From: Pyrrhosoma nymphula
Taxonomy: Eukaryota; Arthropoda; Insecta; Odonata; Coenagrionidae
Reading direction: 5' to 3'
Assembly (NCBI GenBank): GCA_963573305.1
Contig: OY754329.1
Location: 17,141,200-17,205,199 of the forward strand
Length of the DNA: 64,000 bases
The translations under genes and the position numbers were made by a program. This document shows, in pieces, positions 14,301 to 22,836 of this stretch; within the stretch, counting starts at the first letter, position 1; the number at the start of each line of letters is the position of its first letter. The notes beneath the pieces are model-generated. The model was not told where the DNA came from. It searched no databases and saw nothing but the letters and a program-made list of their open reading frames with translations.

Positions 14301-17300
14301 TGAATTCTGGCCAGAACTTTTGTAGTCTTCCCTCACTCTGTTGGATTTGGTCAAAATAGTGCATAACGTCGTGCACGGAATTTTCAGTCTCTTAGCCAGT
14401 TCCTTCTTCAAAAGGTAAGGAGCTTCATTCAATTTCAATTTATCCTCCAATGATATTCTTTTACATTTATGAGGCATGTTGGGTGTAGAGGTCTGATGTG
14501 AAATTATGCCAATGTTAAATTGCGACAGGAAAAAATCGGCCTGGACTGGGATTGGAACCACAGACCTTTGTCTTGCCAAGCCATTAAATCTGGCATTGCT
14601 GGGTCCTCCTAAATTGCCACTGGAATTTGGAAGATTGGGTAGCGTTGTGGTCTACTCATTATACCATCGCCGTGTTTAGCAGCAGTCATGAATATCTTCG
14701 TAAATCAATGTTGGCGATCAAATCATGAAAACTTTTGAGAACGATTAAGTGTCTTTACTGCTAATGCACAACTATACCCTTCTGAGATCAGGAAATTTAT
14801 GTCTGATTCTTCTCCCCCTGTCTTCAGCTTAGCCCAATCCCCTAGCTTCCCCTCATTAAGTGATTGGAGTACGGGGTTATGTTTCTCAGCGTCATTTTCT
14901 ATTCTATGACATTGTGCATGTTCAGGAAGAAGTCTGTTGCATAGGAAATAAATAATGTCTCATTGTTTTCCCTTTTTGTAGAACTAAACTACAAAGTTAT
15001 CATGAGCAACTTACTGAATATCCCCAGTGTATCTCAATAATGATGCATCATTCATATTCAGCCCAACTTTATCTGCTGCTGGTGATACAAAATAACAGGT
15101 GTGGATTTCACATGAATATGTGTCACCAAGTTACAAGTAGCTCTAGAGAGCAGATGAGTACTACATATACTAGAGGCTCATGCATTAAGTCAATTATGTA
15201 TAACTCAGTATTTCAACATGTGTAATCATATGGAGTTCTGCTGGGACCAGGCAGAATACATATAAAGGAGTATTACACATGACTGAGTTATGCATAACTT
15301 GAAGGTTTAACTGTACTTGCCTTCAGCACAAATTACCACAAACAATTAAAAAAATCAATTATTGCCAAGCCAGCAGTTGCCGTGTGTCTGAAGATAAGCC
15401 CCTCATTTCTGGCCAAATTACAGTATTCAAATGTATTTTCAAACATGAAAGGAGAAAAATCACAGAAATTCCATGGGCAATGGTGTATGAAAACAGAAAT
15501 GTAGGTGATTATGTACTAAAATTACTCATATCAGCAAATGTCCTCTCTTTCTTCAAAATTCAAGAAATATTTTCATAATTCTATTTATCTTTTTTATGGC
15601 GATGTGGTTTCCATTCATATAAAGGAAGAATTGACCGATCCACAAAAGAGTGTATTCATAAACCTATAACAACAGAGTGGACTGGCTAAGCAGTCATCTT
15701 CATCCCAAATCAACTTATCCTCAAAAAAGGCCAACCTGTGTGGGGGAAGTGCATGAAAGATGGGAGAGGGGCTCAAAAAAAGACATCAATGTAAGTAGCC
15801 ACTAGTGTTTTCGTCGGTTCACAAAATGCACTACTTTGCCATTACCACTCTGCGAAGGATGAGTGTGCACCGTTGCACATGCTACTGGAGGTGTTATTGG
15901 CATGTTTTCGTTCTTTGACCAATTGAACCAAGCTTGGAATTGGGGCTGCTATGTACGGAATTATATTAAACATGGCCAAGAAGTTACTACATAATCCCTA
16001 TCCTAATTTGGTGTTAATCAGTTCCTTGATCTTGAAAAAAAAACTTTATGATAACTTCCCCAATTTTCAAGAGCTGAAAATGCATAATGAACTTTACCGT
16101 GGGTAAGCTCCTTTAGAGCTGTGATGCCACCACCAGTGAGAAAAAGGGATGGCTACAGTTGCAGATGAAAATATCATCAGCACCCACCTCTATCTTCTCT
16201 ATGAAACGTAGGCTATATTGAAAGGAAGATCAAAAACATGTAACATCTTGATACATAGTGGGACAAGAAAAATGCTAGTCTAATACTGTGGTCTTCACTT
16301 AAAATTTTCTGCCACCAGAATGAATCCCTTGTAAAATCCATAAACATATTATGGAAGAGGGGGCCCTTCCAAGCAAAGTGGGTAGCAGATCTCAAACTAT
16401 TGACAAAACTATAAAGTGATACAACTTGACGATTAAGGAAACCAAAACTGTGGTCAGTGGAAAAAATCAAGAAGACAGTGTCACCGTCATACTTGGGTGG
16501 AAAAAAACTTTCACAACTTAAAGATCACTTGTGATGGAAGAAGCAAAAAAATATGTATAGTGAGCAGAGTACGTCTAGCCAAGAAGGTATTCTACTAGAA
16601 TAGAGTAACACTAATAGCTAGTAACACAAGCCAGGAAGTACGGAAGCACTTCATTAAAACATATGTACTAGGAGCATACTCCGGCATATGGCAAAACCAG
16701 AAATAACTGCCACAGAGCAAAAGAAATTAGTAGCAATGGAAATGTAATGTTATTAAAGAATGAAGATCAAATGGCTACAGAAGATGATTCACCGATGAAG
16801 AAGTCCTTTGAAAAGTTGTCGAGGAAAGATGTGTGATGAATACTCTGAGAGGAAGAGGAGACACTCTTTGGTCACGTTTGGTGACACAATAATCCATTGA
16901 AAATGACAATGGAAAGAAAAATGAAAATGAAGCATAACAGAGAAAGACCAAGAATGGAACACAACAGGCAAATTATGAAGGAATTCAAAGTGAACACACA
17001 TGTTGGGATGAAGTGGCCAGCTGAGAGGAGAGTGGCACTGCACCAATCTTCAGATTGATGACAGCTGAAGAAACAATATTTCATTGTGAAGGGCAAAATG
17101 TACACCGTATGCAATAATCCTCAATGGTACAGTGTATGATGCCACACACTATGTTTACCAATCGATCTGACCGACTCAGCTTTGTATGGTAAATGGAATG
17201 GGCTGGCCAGATTGATCTGAGAAGCGAACCGAGTCAGCCCTAACCGGTCTCAGATCAATCCGAAGAGGTCGGAGCATGGTGTTCTTCATTCTTCTTTTGG

Positions 17301-20300
17301 TTGCCGATGGGATACAAAATATAATCGATATCATTTACGGCTTGTTTAAAGAAGGGAAGGGAGAGAAGTGCGCGGCAGAAATAAGCAAGAAATTTCAAAA
17401 TAATTCAGACTACTGAATTCTACGGTTCAATATCGATATTTCCATCCAAACCTCAGCCTGGTTCGTTACCAAGTTGCACCACTTACCAATCTCCAGTTGA
17501 GTCAAATTTCTGAAGGGGATCAGGTTGGAGGGGTGGCTGAAGTAATAAGATCTTTTGATGTGGAATTTCTGATCCTTACTTGGGTTCTGGGTGGAGAGTG
17601 CTTTAAACGCAGTAATTTGTCTGTTGCATGGGATGTTTAACTGTGATTAAAAACCTAGGCACCTTTCAACATGATTAGGGTAATGCTGATCCCAGTTTTC
17701 TCTTCAGGCTTACTTTTTTCCTGAAAAATCCCTTTCCAACTGACCATTTCTTAATTGTGAAAATGACCTTGGCTATCAATTGCCACCCCAAATAACCAAC
17801 CAATGAATTTCCAAGAGGATTTATGCTAAGCAGATATTCCCGACCACTGTCTCTACATTGCAGCATAAGGGATGTCATATTAGTCAGGGATTACCTAAAA
17901 ATAGAAGCTCTGCTTTAATGGCAAGCATAGTCAAAGAAGGTTTAATCGTCATAGGTGCACCAAAGAAACTGGCTATTTCAGTAATTTCGCATTTGTTCTG
18001 ACAAGGTTTCCTTCAAGAAAAATATCAATTTAAATCTTCATGTGTCATTGATCGAATGACACATGAACAACCTTCTCCACCCTAATGAAATTGGAAGGAC
18101 AGTGTCAACCTGTATTAAGGAGCATGTACACTCCTTCAAAAATGCAAATGGCAATTCCCTATTTGCCCAGAATTTATTAGATTGTAACCATAGCAGTGCT
18201 TTAAAACCATTGATTTTACATATGCTGCTGAGAGGCCTCTAAAAGGATGCTTTGGAACATTTAGAAATTTGTGTGTTAGCTAAAAATCAAAATGTTAATC
18301 TATGTAATGACCATATATTTATGCATTCCTCTGTTGTTTTAGTTATTTCCATGCTTGAAAGAGCAACTTTCACTCCCCCACATCCTATCCCTTCTCTGCC
18401 CCTTCCACTCCCCTTCTCCCCACTTTTGGCTGCTAGGAGCCCTTCCAACCCCCTCCCCTCACAACCCTCCATCCGCTATCCATTCATAAACACACCTGAG
18501 GTTTCCTTTGGGCTCCTTTCTTTGCAGCTCCTCACTTCACGCCCTTTTTTAAATCATTGTTTCGGCAAATCTTAGCCTACTTTCCTTGCCCTTCTGTCGC
18601 AGATGTTTGGACTGGGGTTTTTAACCACTCTTCACCTTTAAACCTTAGTGACCTTCTACTCCTCCCCCGATTCACTTTCCTTCCTTTCCTTTCACAATTT
18701 TCCACCACCCCCTGTAGGTACGTAAGGGGTCAGTGTAGTTCAAATCTTTGCCCAACTCCCAATAGTTCTTGGCCTCAGCCCTGCTATGTGCAAAAAAAAT
18801 CCTCTTCATCACTCTACCATACCCTAACCGTCCTGCTCCTCTCTCCTCCATCTCAAACCAACCCCCACCAATTTTTTAAACTTTCTTTAGGTATATAAAA
18901 AATGCCCTAAGCTTCAGAATGTGCCAGAAGATGCCTTATTAAGGTGAAACTGGTCGCAGTTTTTAAATTAAGTGCGGAAAAATACAAAGTTTTTTTATTC
19001 AAAATGGATGATAAAATTTTATCTGCAAAAATGGACAACCAAGAGATTTGTTATCCAAAACTCCCTTTTGCCCCTGATTTTTTCTTCCTCACATGTTACA
19101 AAGCTTTACCTTCATGTAGCTAACCCTATATACTTCATAACCAGATATACCTTTGCCATTTTTATCTACTCTGCAATTGACAACTTACTGAAGTGTTGTT
19201 TTCATAAAGCCTCTAAAATAGTTGTTTTAGGCCATATAAAGTTGAAAATAAATTTTTTTAATATTTTAAGCCTAGTGTATATTCAATAGAATTTTATATA
19301 ATTATTTTTTCTAAATACAACCTCACAATTTTTCTCCAGAGTAGGCTTTGACAAAAAAAGACATAGATAGTTGTACTTAAGTTACTAACATATAACTATA
19401 ACAACAAAAAAGTAAATATTTGTAGTGTAATGCATTTTTTACAAGTTTGTGTTCAACAATTTGCCTATTCTTTGAATATTTGTTCAAAGAAAAAAGCGTA
19501 GTCTTCAATTTGACACAAAATTATCCAAATTGGTTAATAAATAAGAAAAATGAGATACATTTTAGAAATGACTGTCAAAATTGGAGGTACGAATTTTGCA
19601 AGCAACGATTTTTCAAATATTTTTACAGAGGTCTTTTTTTGGTCAAAAAAATCTAAAAAAATAAAACTGAGCATAGCTCATGCATACCTGTGTTAGAAAT
19701 TTGAAGAAAATCTTTCTCCTGAGGGGAAAAACCTATCCTGAAATTAGGTGATTTGACGCGGAATGACCCAACAGCCACACTGCCAGCAACAGGAAATATT
19801 TATAAAGGCAATAAGTAATAATTAGGCTTATTACATCATAAAATTACACTTACCTGTTACTCCCACTCCTTTTATACTTCCTGTAATGCCTTTACAGTTC
19901 AACTCTCCAACAATTTCCTCTGCACTTGGTGTAAAATTACCCCTAATGTTTTTGGAATACCGTCCTTCTTTTTTTGCTTGAGTATTGGAAGTGGGTATTT
20001 ACTCTCAAAACATACACATTTTCAGGAAACTTAGATTAACTCATGGGTGAAAACACCTCTATCCAGACTACTATGGGTTTGCTTGGCAAATGCAAACAAT
20101 TCTGTGTTTCCCTTAAATCCACATCACATGTTTATACCAACCGAGACTGGATTGAAAACGAAACCTAAACTACTTATAGTACTATACATATACCCATACT
20201 TTCATTATTGCATACATTGCTGCATGGATACCATGTTCACTGTATGGTACATAATACTTTATAAGAGGAACTAACACCTCTATTTCCCCTTGGCTTTGTG

Positions 20301-22429
20301 CAATGGTAATATGAAATTAGGAAGTCTTCTACCAGGATAAGCTTTTCACTGCCAACATTTCGGAGTCTGACTCGTACTCCATTCTCAAGGCAAATGATAT
20401 TTACGAAGGCTTCAACCATCGCCATTGTTGCACGTGGCCAAGGGCTAGCTGTTACGGTTGGTATATAGTTGAAGCCTTTGTAATTATCATCATTCGCCAT
20501 GAGAATGGAGTACGAGTCAGACTTCGTCCTTCGTCGGCAGTAAAAAGCTTATCCCAGTGGAAGACCTGAGAAGATTTCCTTAATATAATTCACCGGGAAA
20601 AAACTAAATCGTAATATGAATTGTTTACATCACATCTAAAAGCCACATTCAAAAGAATAAATCAATTCAACTCTAATAGTGCAATAGAATGTGGAAACCA
20701 TTAACTAGTGTCTTCTTCAAATTCTAAACGTATGGTAAAAACATGTAGCTGAAAATGATCCATAAACCTTAACTGTGTAAGCATATTCAGTACATGATGT
20801 CAGGGACAATAATGTAACACTACCAATTGACTTTGGAAATGGCCTTGGCACGCTAAGCTTTCAAATCCTAGTACTTACAGTTTAGCAAATAAAACAATTG
20901 TTCCATCAGTGCATTGGTACCCAGCTAAATGATTACTCAGTAGAAGTTCCTAGTCTTTCATGAAAAGTGTGAGTGTAGGCTGATAAGTGATAGAAACATA
21001 TCAAAAAAAGAAAAGAAATGCAAATAAATACTATGAGTTCTCACCAAGGTTTCCAACCCAGCACTTAGCTGCCTCAAAATCTGGTGAATTTAAAATGAAT
21101 TCCTGAGTACTTGGATCGTAAGTAGCTGTTGTCCTCAGAGCTTTGGTGTTTGTGCCGTGGGATATTTCAGTTAATGCAAAACAGCCCCCCGTCTGAAATC
21201 AACATGACGTTTTTTTTTCAAGTTTCATGCACCTTCAGGTAAGCCTTCTCTTTTCAAAATCTGAATTACTGTATTAAAAATCTTGAAAAGGAAATAATAT
21301 TCTTTGACTAGATTTTAATGTCAAAAAAGTATTCAGGTAATGCTACCTTGAGAAATCATTGAAAACTTTTCTTACCTCCCCTTTTTGTGATGCTTCAATG
21401 AAATGATAATGCCTTTTAGAACCCATAGCTTGAATTGTTGATTCATAATATCCAAAGGTAAGGAAGTATTTCACCATAACTGAAGGTTCATAATGAGTCA
21501 GAGCTACAGTCATTGCTGCAGGCTGATTAAGTTTTGTGAACAAAATTTGACGTTCAAAAGTCCATATGCAACAAATGAAAAAAGTATGTGTTAAAAAAAT
21601 CCGTGTTATCTCTCAACAGGTTTACAATAAAATATTAGCAATGGTAGACTTATTTTCATATTTAATACAGTTGAGACAGCAATGAACTATGTAGTAAGTC
21701 TACTGCTACCTGTCACAATAACATAAACAATTATGCTACACATGTAGGTATAAAATATATTTATAAAACAGCCTTGAGTTAATAATCACAATAAGAAAAA
21801 ATGTGGATCATTAAACCAGTTTCATTAACAAATTAAACTCAGGTCACAGCTGGCTCTGCACCAATGATTTGAAAACGAGTTATATAGCCAAACAACTTAA
21901 CCTTAGCACTTTGAGCAACACACATGGGAAATATCTGCAAAGCTACACGTAAAAACCAACGTAATTAATGTCTTGGTACATCATGGTTTTTTCCATGAAA
22001 TTTAATCAGAAAAATGAAAGAACCACGGTATTCACATTGCATAAATCTGTCCAATGGAGGGTTCAAATCACACCTTTCGGATATCTTCCACAATTTCTTC
22101 AAGGGGCAAGAAATTATATTCCTTTATTCTATACATCCTCTGAACTGTCAATCTCCGGAATTCGTCCAAGGGAAGGGTGGTGCGAGGATGATGAAATAAT
22201 GGATCGTTCTCTAACGCTTTCCAAATCTTCATCTGTGGACGAAAGATTGTAACATTAAATCAACTAAAATGTAGAATAACTCAATCAAATATAACGTTTA
22301 ACGGAATTTCACCTTGAAATTAAGAATATTTTCATCTTCCACAATTAATTTTAAATGTCTCCAGTCGAAGGATGCCACTTTTCTGTATCTATCTAGGGGA
22401 CCAGGAGGAAATTCGGATATCACAGCCAT
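2231..22429 (-). CDS. ACOX3: peroxisomal acyl-CoA oxidase, ACOX3-like (9 exons seen, 3' end off window)
   Basis: FAD-dependent acyl-CoA oxidase, the first step of peroxisomal beta-oxidation (in the ACOX3 subfamily, branched or long-chain acyl-CoA to trans-2-enoyl-CoA plus H2O2). Coding exons on the minus strand: 22313-22429, 22074-22232, 21376-21522, 21045-21192, 9471-9657, 9259-9374, 5287-5462, 2440-2565 and 2231-2351. All have GT/AG borders and phases that join without a break, giving about 432 residues. Landmarks: N-terminal EFPPGPLDRYR, then CFALTEISHGTNTKALRTTA (acyl-CoA/FAD region), DFEAAKCWVGNLG, GLHAFVVPIR, VGDMGEKNGLNGVDNG, ASLGSLSSGRVG and ECREACGGHGYLK, which holds the glutamate that acts as catalytic base in this family. 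The EFPxGPLDxYR start and ASLGSLSSGRV favour ACOX3 over ACOX1. Family length is ~700 residues, so the C-terminal ~260 and any PTS1 signal must lie left of base 1. The intron between exons 4 and 5 is about 11.4 kb and full of repeats. No frameshift or stop is seen. Confidence 0.93.
2440..2565 (-). CDS. ACOX3: ACOX3 coding exon 8
   Basis: 42 codons in phase 0, beginning RWRLLPYLAAAVIYKVF and ending IDPQTM before GTGAGT. Acceptor ATTGCAG. Confidence 0.9.
2766..3328. mobile_element. 563-bp hAT-type MITE with AATTACC-rich arms
   Basis: Exact 8-bp target duplications CAACACTA at 2758-2765 and 3329-3336. Ends are GAGTTGGGCAACTC on the left and, read inward, TGTGAGATGGGAAAATTAC on the right. Both arms are rich in GGTAATTTT/AAATTACC repeats in opposite orientation, so it is also foldback-like. 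Not coding. In the ACOX3 intron. Confidence 0.75.
3337..5286. other. ACOX3 intron, no gene seen
   Basis: AT-rich sequence. A GC-richer patch at 4555-4860 (GGGTCTTCCGCGCAGGGTCT, GGCTGCGGGAATAGGG) may be an unclassified SINE. Nothing else could be supported. Confidence 0.4.
5287..5462 (-). CDS. ACOX3: ACOX3 coding exon 7
   Basis: Reads ASLGSLSSGRVGIIGICVAY and ends ESPVIEYQLQ in phase 0. Acceptor AACTAG, donor GTATAG. This is the start of the C-terminal alpha domain of the oxidase fold. Confidence 0.92.
6083..6463. mobile_element. 380-bp MITE with ~45-bp inverted ends
   Basis: The left end ACTATGGGGGAATAAAGTTT and the right end read inward (ACTATGGGGGAATAAAGTTT) agree for 20 bases, then diverge slowly through GCTGCCACTAT. 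No coding part. Target duplication not clear. In the ACOX3 intron between exons 6 and 7. Confidence 0.7.
6464..9258. other. ACOX3 intron, no gene seen
   Basis: Open frames are short and low-quality. No repeats with clear ends were recognised. Confidence 0.4.
9259..9374 (-). CDS. ACOX3: ACOX3 coding exon 6
   Basis: Reads FVMFQSYRIPRENLLNRTGD, then GNYVSPFKDPSKRFG. Acceptor TTTTCAG, donor GTATGG. It ends one base into a glycine codon. Confidence 0.92.
9471..9657 (-). CDS. ACOX3: ACOX3 coding exon 5
   Basis: Reads KCSTHAIVFAQL, then GLHAFVVPIRHPSTLLTYPG and VGDMGEKNGLNGVDNG. Acceptor TTCACAG, donor GTAAGG. It lies 11.4 kb from exon 4 and the split glycine codon is in phase. Confidence 0.92.
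9873..10546 (+). mobile_element. solo LTR of an LTR retrotransposon
   Basis: Begins TGTAACG and ends CTGTTACA (TG..CA with a short inverted end). It contains a TATA box (GAGTATAAAAGGCTCTGCCG at ~10188) and a GC-rich downstream stretch. No internal coding region is attached. Flanks TATAT/TATAC are near-identical but lie in simple AT sequence, so the target duplication is not conclusive. Inside the ACOX3 intron between exons 4 and 5. Confidence 0.6.
11672..11756 (-). mobile_element. tRNA-derived SINE
   Basis: Minus strand CCTTGGTGGCGGCGGGGTAC, then GGTCGTGGGTTCGAGTCCTG (strong B box). The body continues into 11590-11670 with an ATTATTATTATGATG tail. In an ACOX3 intron. Confidence 0.6.
11957..12251. 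mobile_element. 295-bp hAT-type MITE
   Basis: Terminal inverted repeats CAGTGGCGTATGCAGG and (inward) CAGCAGCGTATGGACGGG. Exact 8-bp target duplications CTTATTTC at 11949-11956 and 12252-12259. Contains a G-run repeat (GGTTTTGTCTTCTGCGG). Confidence 0.85.
12792..13040. mobile_element. 249-bp hAT-type MITE
   Basis: Terminal inverted repeats CAGGGCTGGATTTAG and (inward) CAGTGGAGGATTTACG. Exact 8-bp target duplications ATTATGAG at 12784-12791 and 13041-13048. Confidence 0.85.
13221..13773 (+). mobile_element. ~555-bp MITE, copy 1
   Basis: Terminal inverted repeats AGGTGGTTTGAGCGAGAT and (inward) AGGTAGTTTGAGCGAATT. The full length matches 59791-60347 in reverse orientation (for example GAAAAGTAGTTCGGCAAGGG at 13657). 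Non-coding. In an ACOX3 intron. Confidence 0.8.
13950..14580 (-). pseudogene. pogo/Tigger-type transposase N-terminal relic
   Basis: From 14490 downward: KCKRISLEDKLKLNEAPYLL and KKELAKRLKIPCTTLCTILT (CENP-B-type helix-turn-helix). A shifted frame reads DVERSLFVWFKVKRSKKYP, and another reads KINVNEGFTGSQGWLQGFKE then RYGIYG and CSVDNAYATFWRE (second, Tc5/CENP-B DNA-binding domain). The DDE catalytic domain is absent. At least two frameshifts. Located in the long ACOX3 intron. Confidence 0.8.
14530..14600 (-). mobile_element. possible tRNA-like remnant
   Basis: Minus strand GGCTTGGCAAGACAAAGGTC, then TGTGGTTCCAATCCCAGTCC, a B-box-like arm overlapping the 5' side of the pogo relic. Weak A box. 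Confidence 0.25.
14601..16560. other. ACOX3 intron, no gene seen
   Basis: Short accidental frames only. No feature recognised. Confidence 0.4.
16560..17065 (+). pseudogene. LINE 3' end remnant (RTE-like)
   Basis: Decayed frame RERPRMEHNRQIMKEFKVNT, then VGMKWPAERRVALHQSSD, corresponds to the C-terminal 'GRPR..yi..i..d' tail of RTE-like RTs. The LFGH-like segment before it is shifted. Inside an ACOX3 intron. Confidence 0.5.
17213..17262. repeat. 13-bp perfect hairpin
   Basis: GATTGATCTGAGA and TCTCAGATCAATC separated by about 24 bases in a GC-richer patch. Function unknown. Confidence 0.5.
18050..18965 (+). pseudogene. Penelope-like element 3' end remnant
   Basis: Around 18110-18330 one frame reads CIKEHVHSFKNANGNSLFAQ, NLLDCNHSS, then after a stop KDALEHLEICVLAKNQ, the usual C-terminal tail after the PLE GIY-YIG domain. 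The following 600 bases are C/T-rich untranslated sequence. A hammerhead-like hairpin at 18924-18960 closes the element in the same orientation. Confidence 0.6.
18924..18960 (+). ncRNA. hammerhead-like hairpin at PLE 3' end
   Basis: CAGAAGAT, stem II GCCTT-ATT-AAGGT, then GAAACTGGTCG. One core change (U4 to A). Same orientation as the PLE coding remnant upstream. Confidence 0.45.
20321..20566. repeat. 245-bp palindrome made of two PLE-type ends
   Basis: Left arm GTCTTCTACCAGGATAAGCT pairs with AGCTTATCCCAGTGGAAGAC on the right. GAGTCTGACTCGTACTCCAT pairs with GGAGTACGAGTCAGACT, and GAAGGCTTCAAC with GTTGAAGCCTTT. The spacer at the centre is about 50 bases. Confidence 0.7.
20352..20391 (-). 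ncRNA. hammerhead-like hairpin in a palindrome
   Basis: Minus strand: TTGAGAAT, stem II GGAGT-ACGAGTCAG-ACTCC, then GAAATGTTGGC. A decayed second copy lies inverted at 20493-20540. Confidence 0.4.
21045..21192 (-). CDS. ACOX3: ACOX3 coding exon 4
   Basis: Contains CFALTEISHGTNTKALRTTA and DFEAAKCWVGNLG, the flavin/acyl-CoA binding middle domain. It ends one base into a codon (G), completed by exon 5. Confidence 0.92.
21376..21522 (-). CDS. ACOX3: ACOX3 coding exon 3
   Basis: 49 codons in phase 0. The acceptor ATCAG before PAAMTVAL was chosen because the join EDIRK-PAAM keeps the family spacing. An open frame runs a little further upstream but would add residues with no counterpart. Ends EASQKGE before GTAAGA. 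Confidence 0.88.
22074..22232 (-). CDS. ACOX3: ACOX3 coding exon 2
   Basis: 53 codons in phase 0 after a TCCACAG acceptor, beginning MKIWKALENDPLFHHP and ending EDIRK. This is the N-terminal helical domain of acyl-CoA oxidases. Confidence 0.9.
22313..22429 (-). CDS. ACOX3: ACOX3 coding exon 1
   Basis: 39 codons starting MAVISEFPPGPLDRYRKVAS and ending in phase 0 at a GTGAAA donor. The start ATG is the first after a 5'UTR splice acceptor. Confidence 0.9.
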
Positions 22430-22566
22430 TTAAAATTTCTTACTAGGTTCCTAAAAATTAAAGAAAAAGATCTTTTAAGTGTTCCACATAATGACGATTA
22501 CAATTGCTCGAAAGATTAACAAAAGGATTGCTGAAAATTATCCGAGCTCACACGTGAGTTGCTTAC

Positions 22567-22596
22567 CTCGATCTCCGTGACACAGCACAACTGATC
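22567..22596 (-). promoter_or_regulatory. ACOX3: ACOX3 5'UTR exon with arthropod initiator
   Basis: On the minus strand TCAGTTG (A of the CA near 22592) matches the arthropod Inr TCAGT. About 25 bases later is a strong donor (GATCGAG then GTAAGC), and its acceptor TTTTTAG lies at 22451-22452, giving a 116-base 5'UTR intron just before the start codon. No TATA box is evident. Inferred from sequence only. Confidence 0.5.
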
Positions 22597-22836
22597 AGAG
22601 CGATAGAGATATCCCGATGATTTGACCTCCACACCCAACTCGATTCTTCAAATTGAAATAAAAATATATATCCTTGCGTGCAGATTATAACAATTCATGT
22701 GCGTCCCACTAAAATTTATCAACACTTTTTTCACGAACATAACATAACTAACTACGGCTTTCCGACGATAATTTCCTAAAACTGAAAATCACAACTAAAA
22801 GTCCATCATTATCGGAGATATTACAAACACGGAACT

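Noticed and set aside
18252..18898. open frames of 107 and 113 codons rich in Pro/Leu/Ser
   Set aside because: They are in the C/T-rich untranslated tail of a PLE remnant, not a gene.
21523..21560. upstream extension of ACOX3 exon 3 (reads FERQILFTKLNQ)
   Set aside because: Would add residues with no counterpart in the family; the ATCAG acceptor gives exact family spacing.
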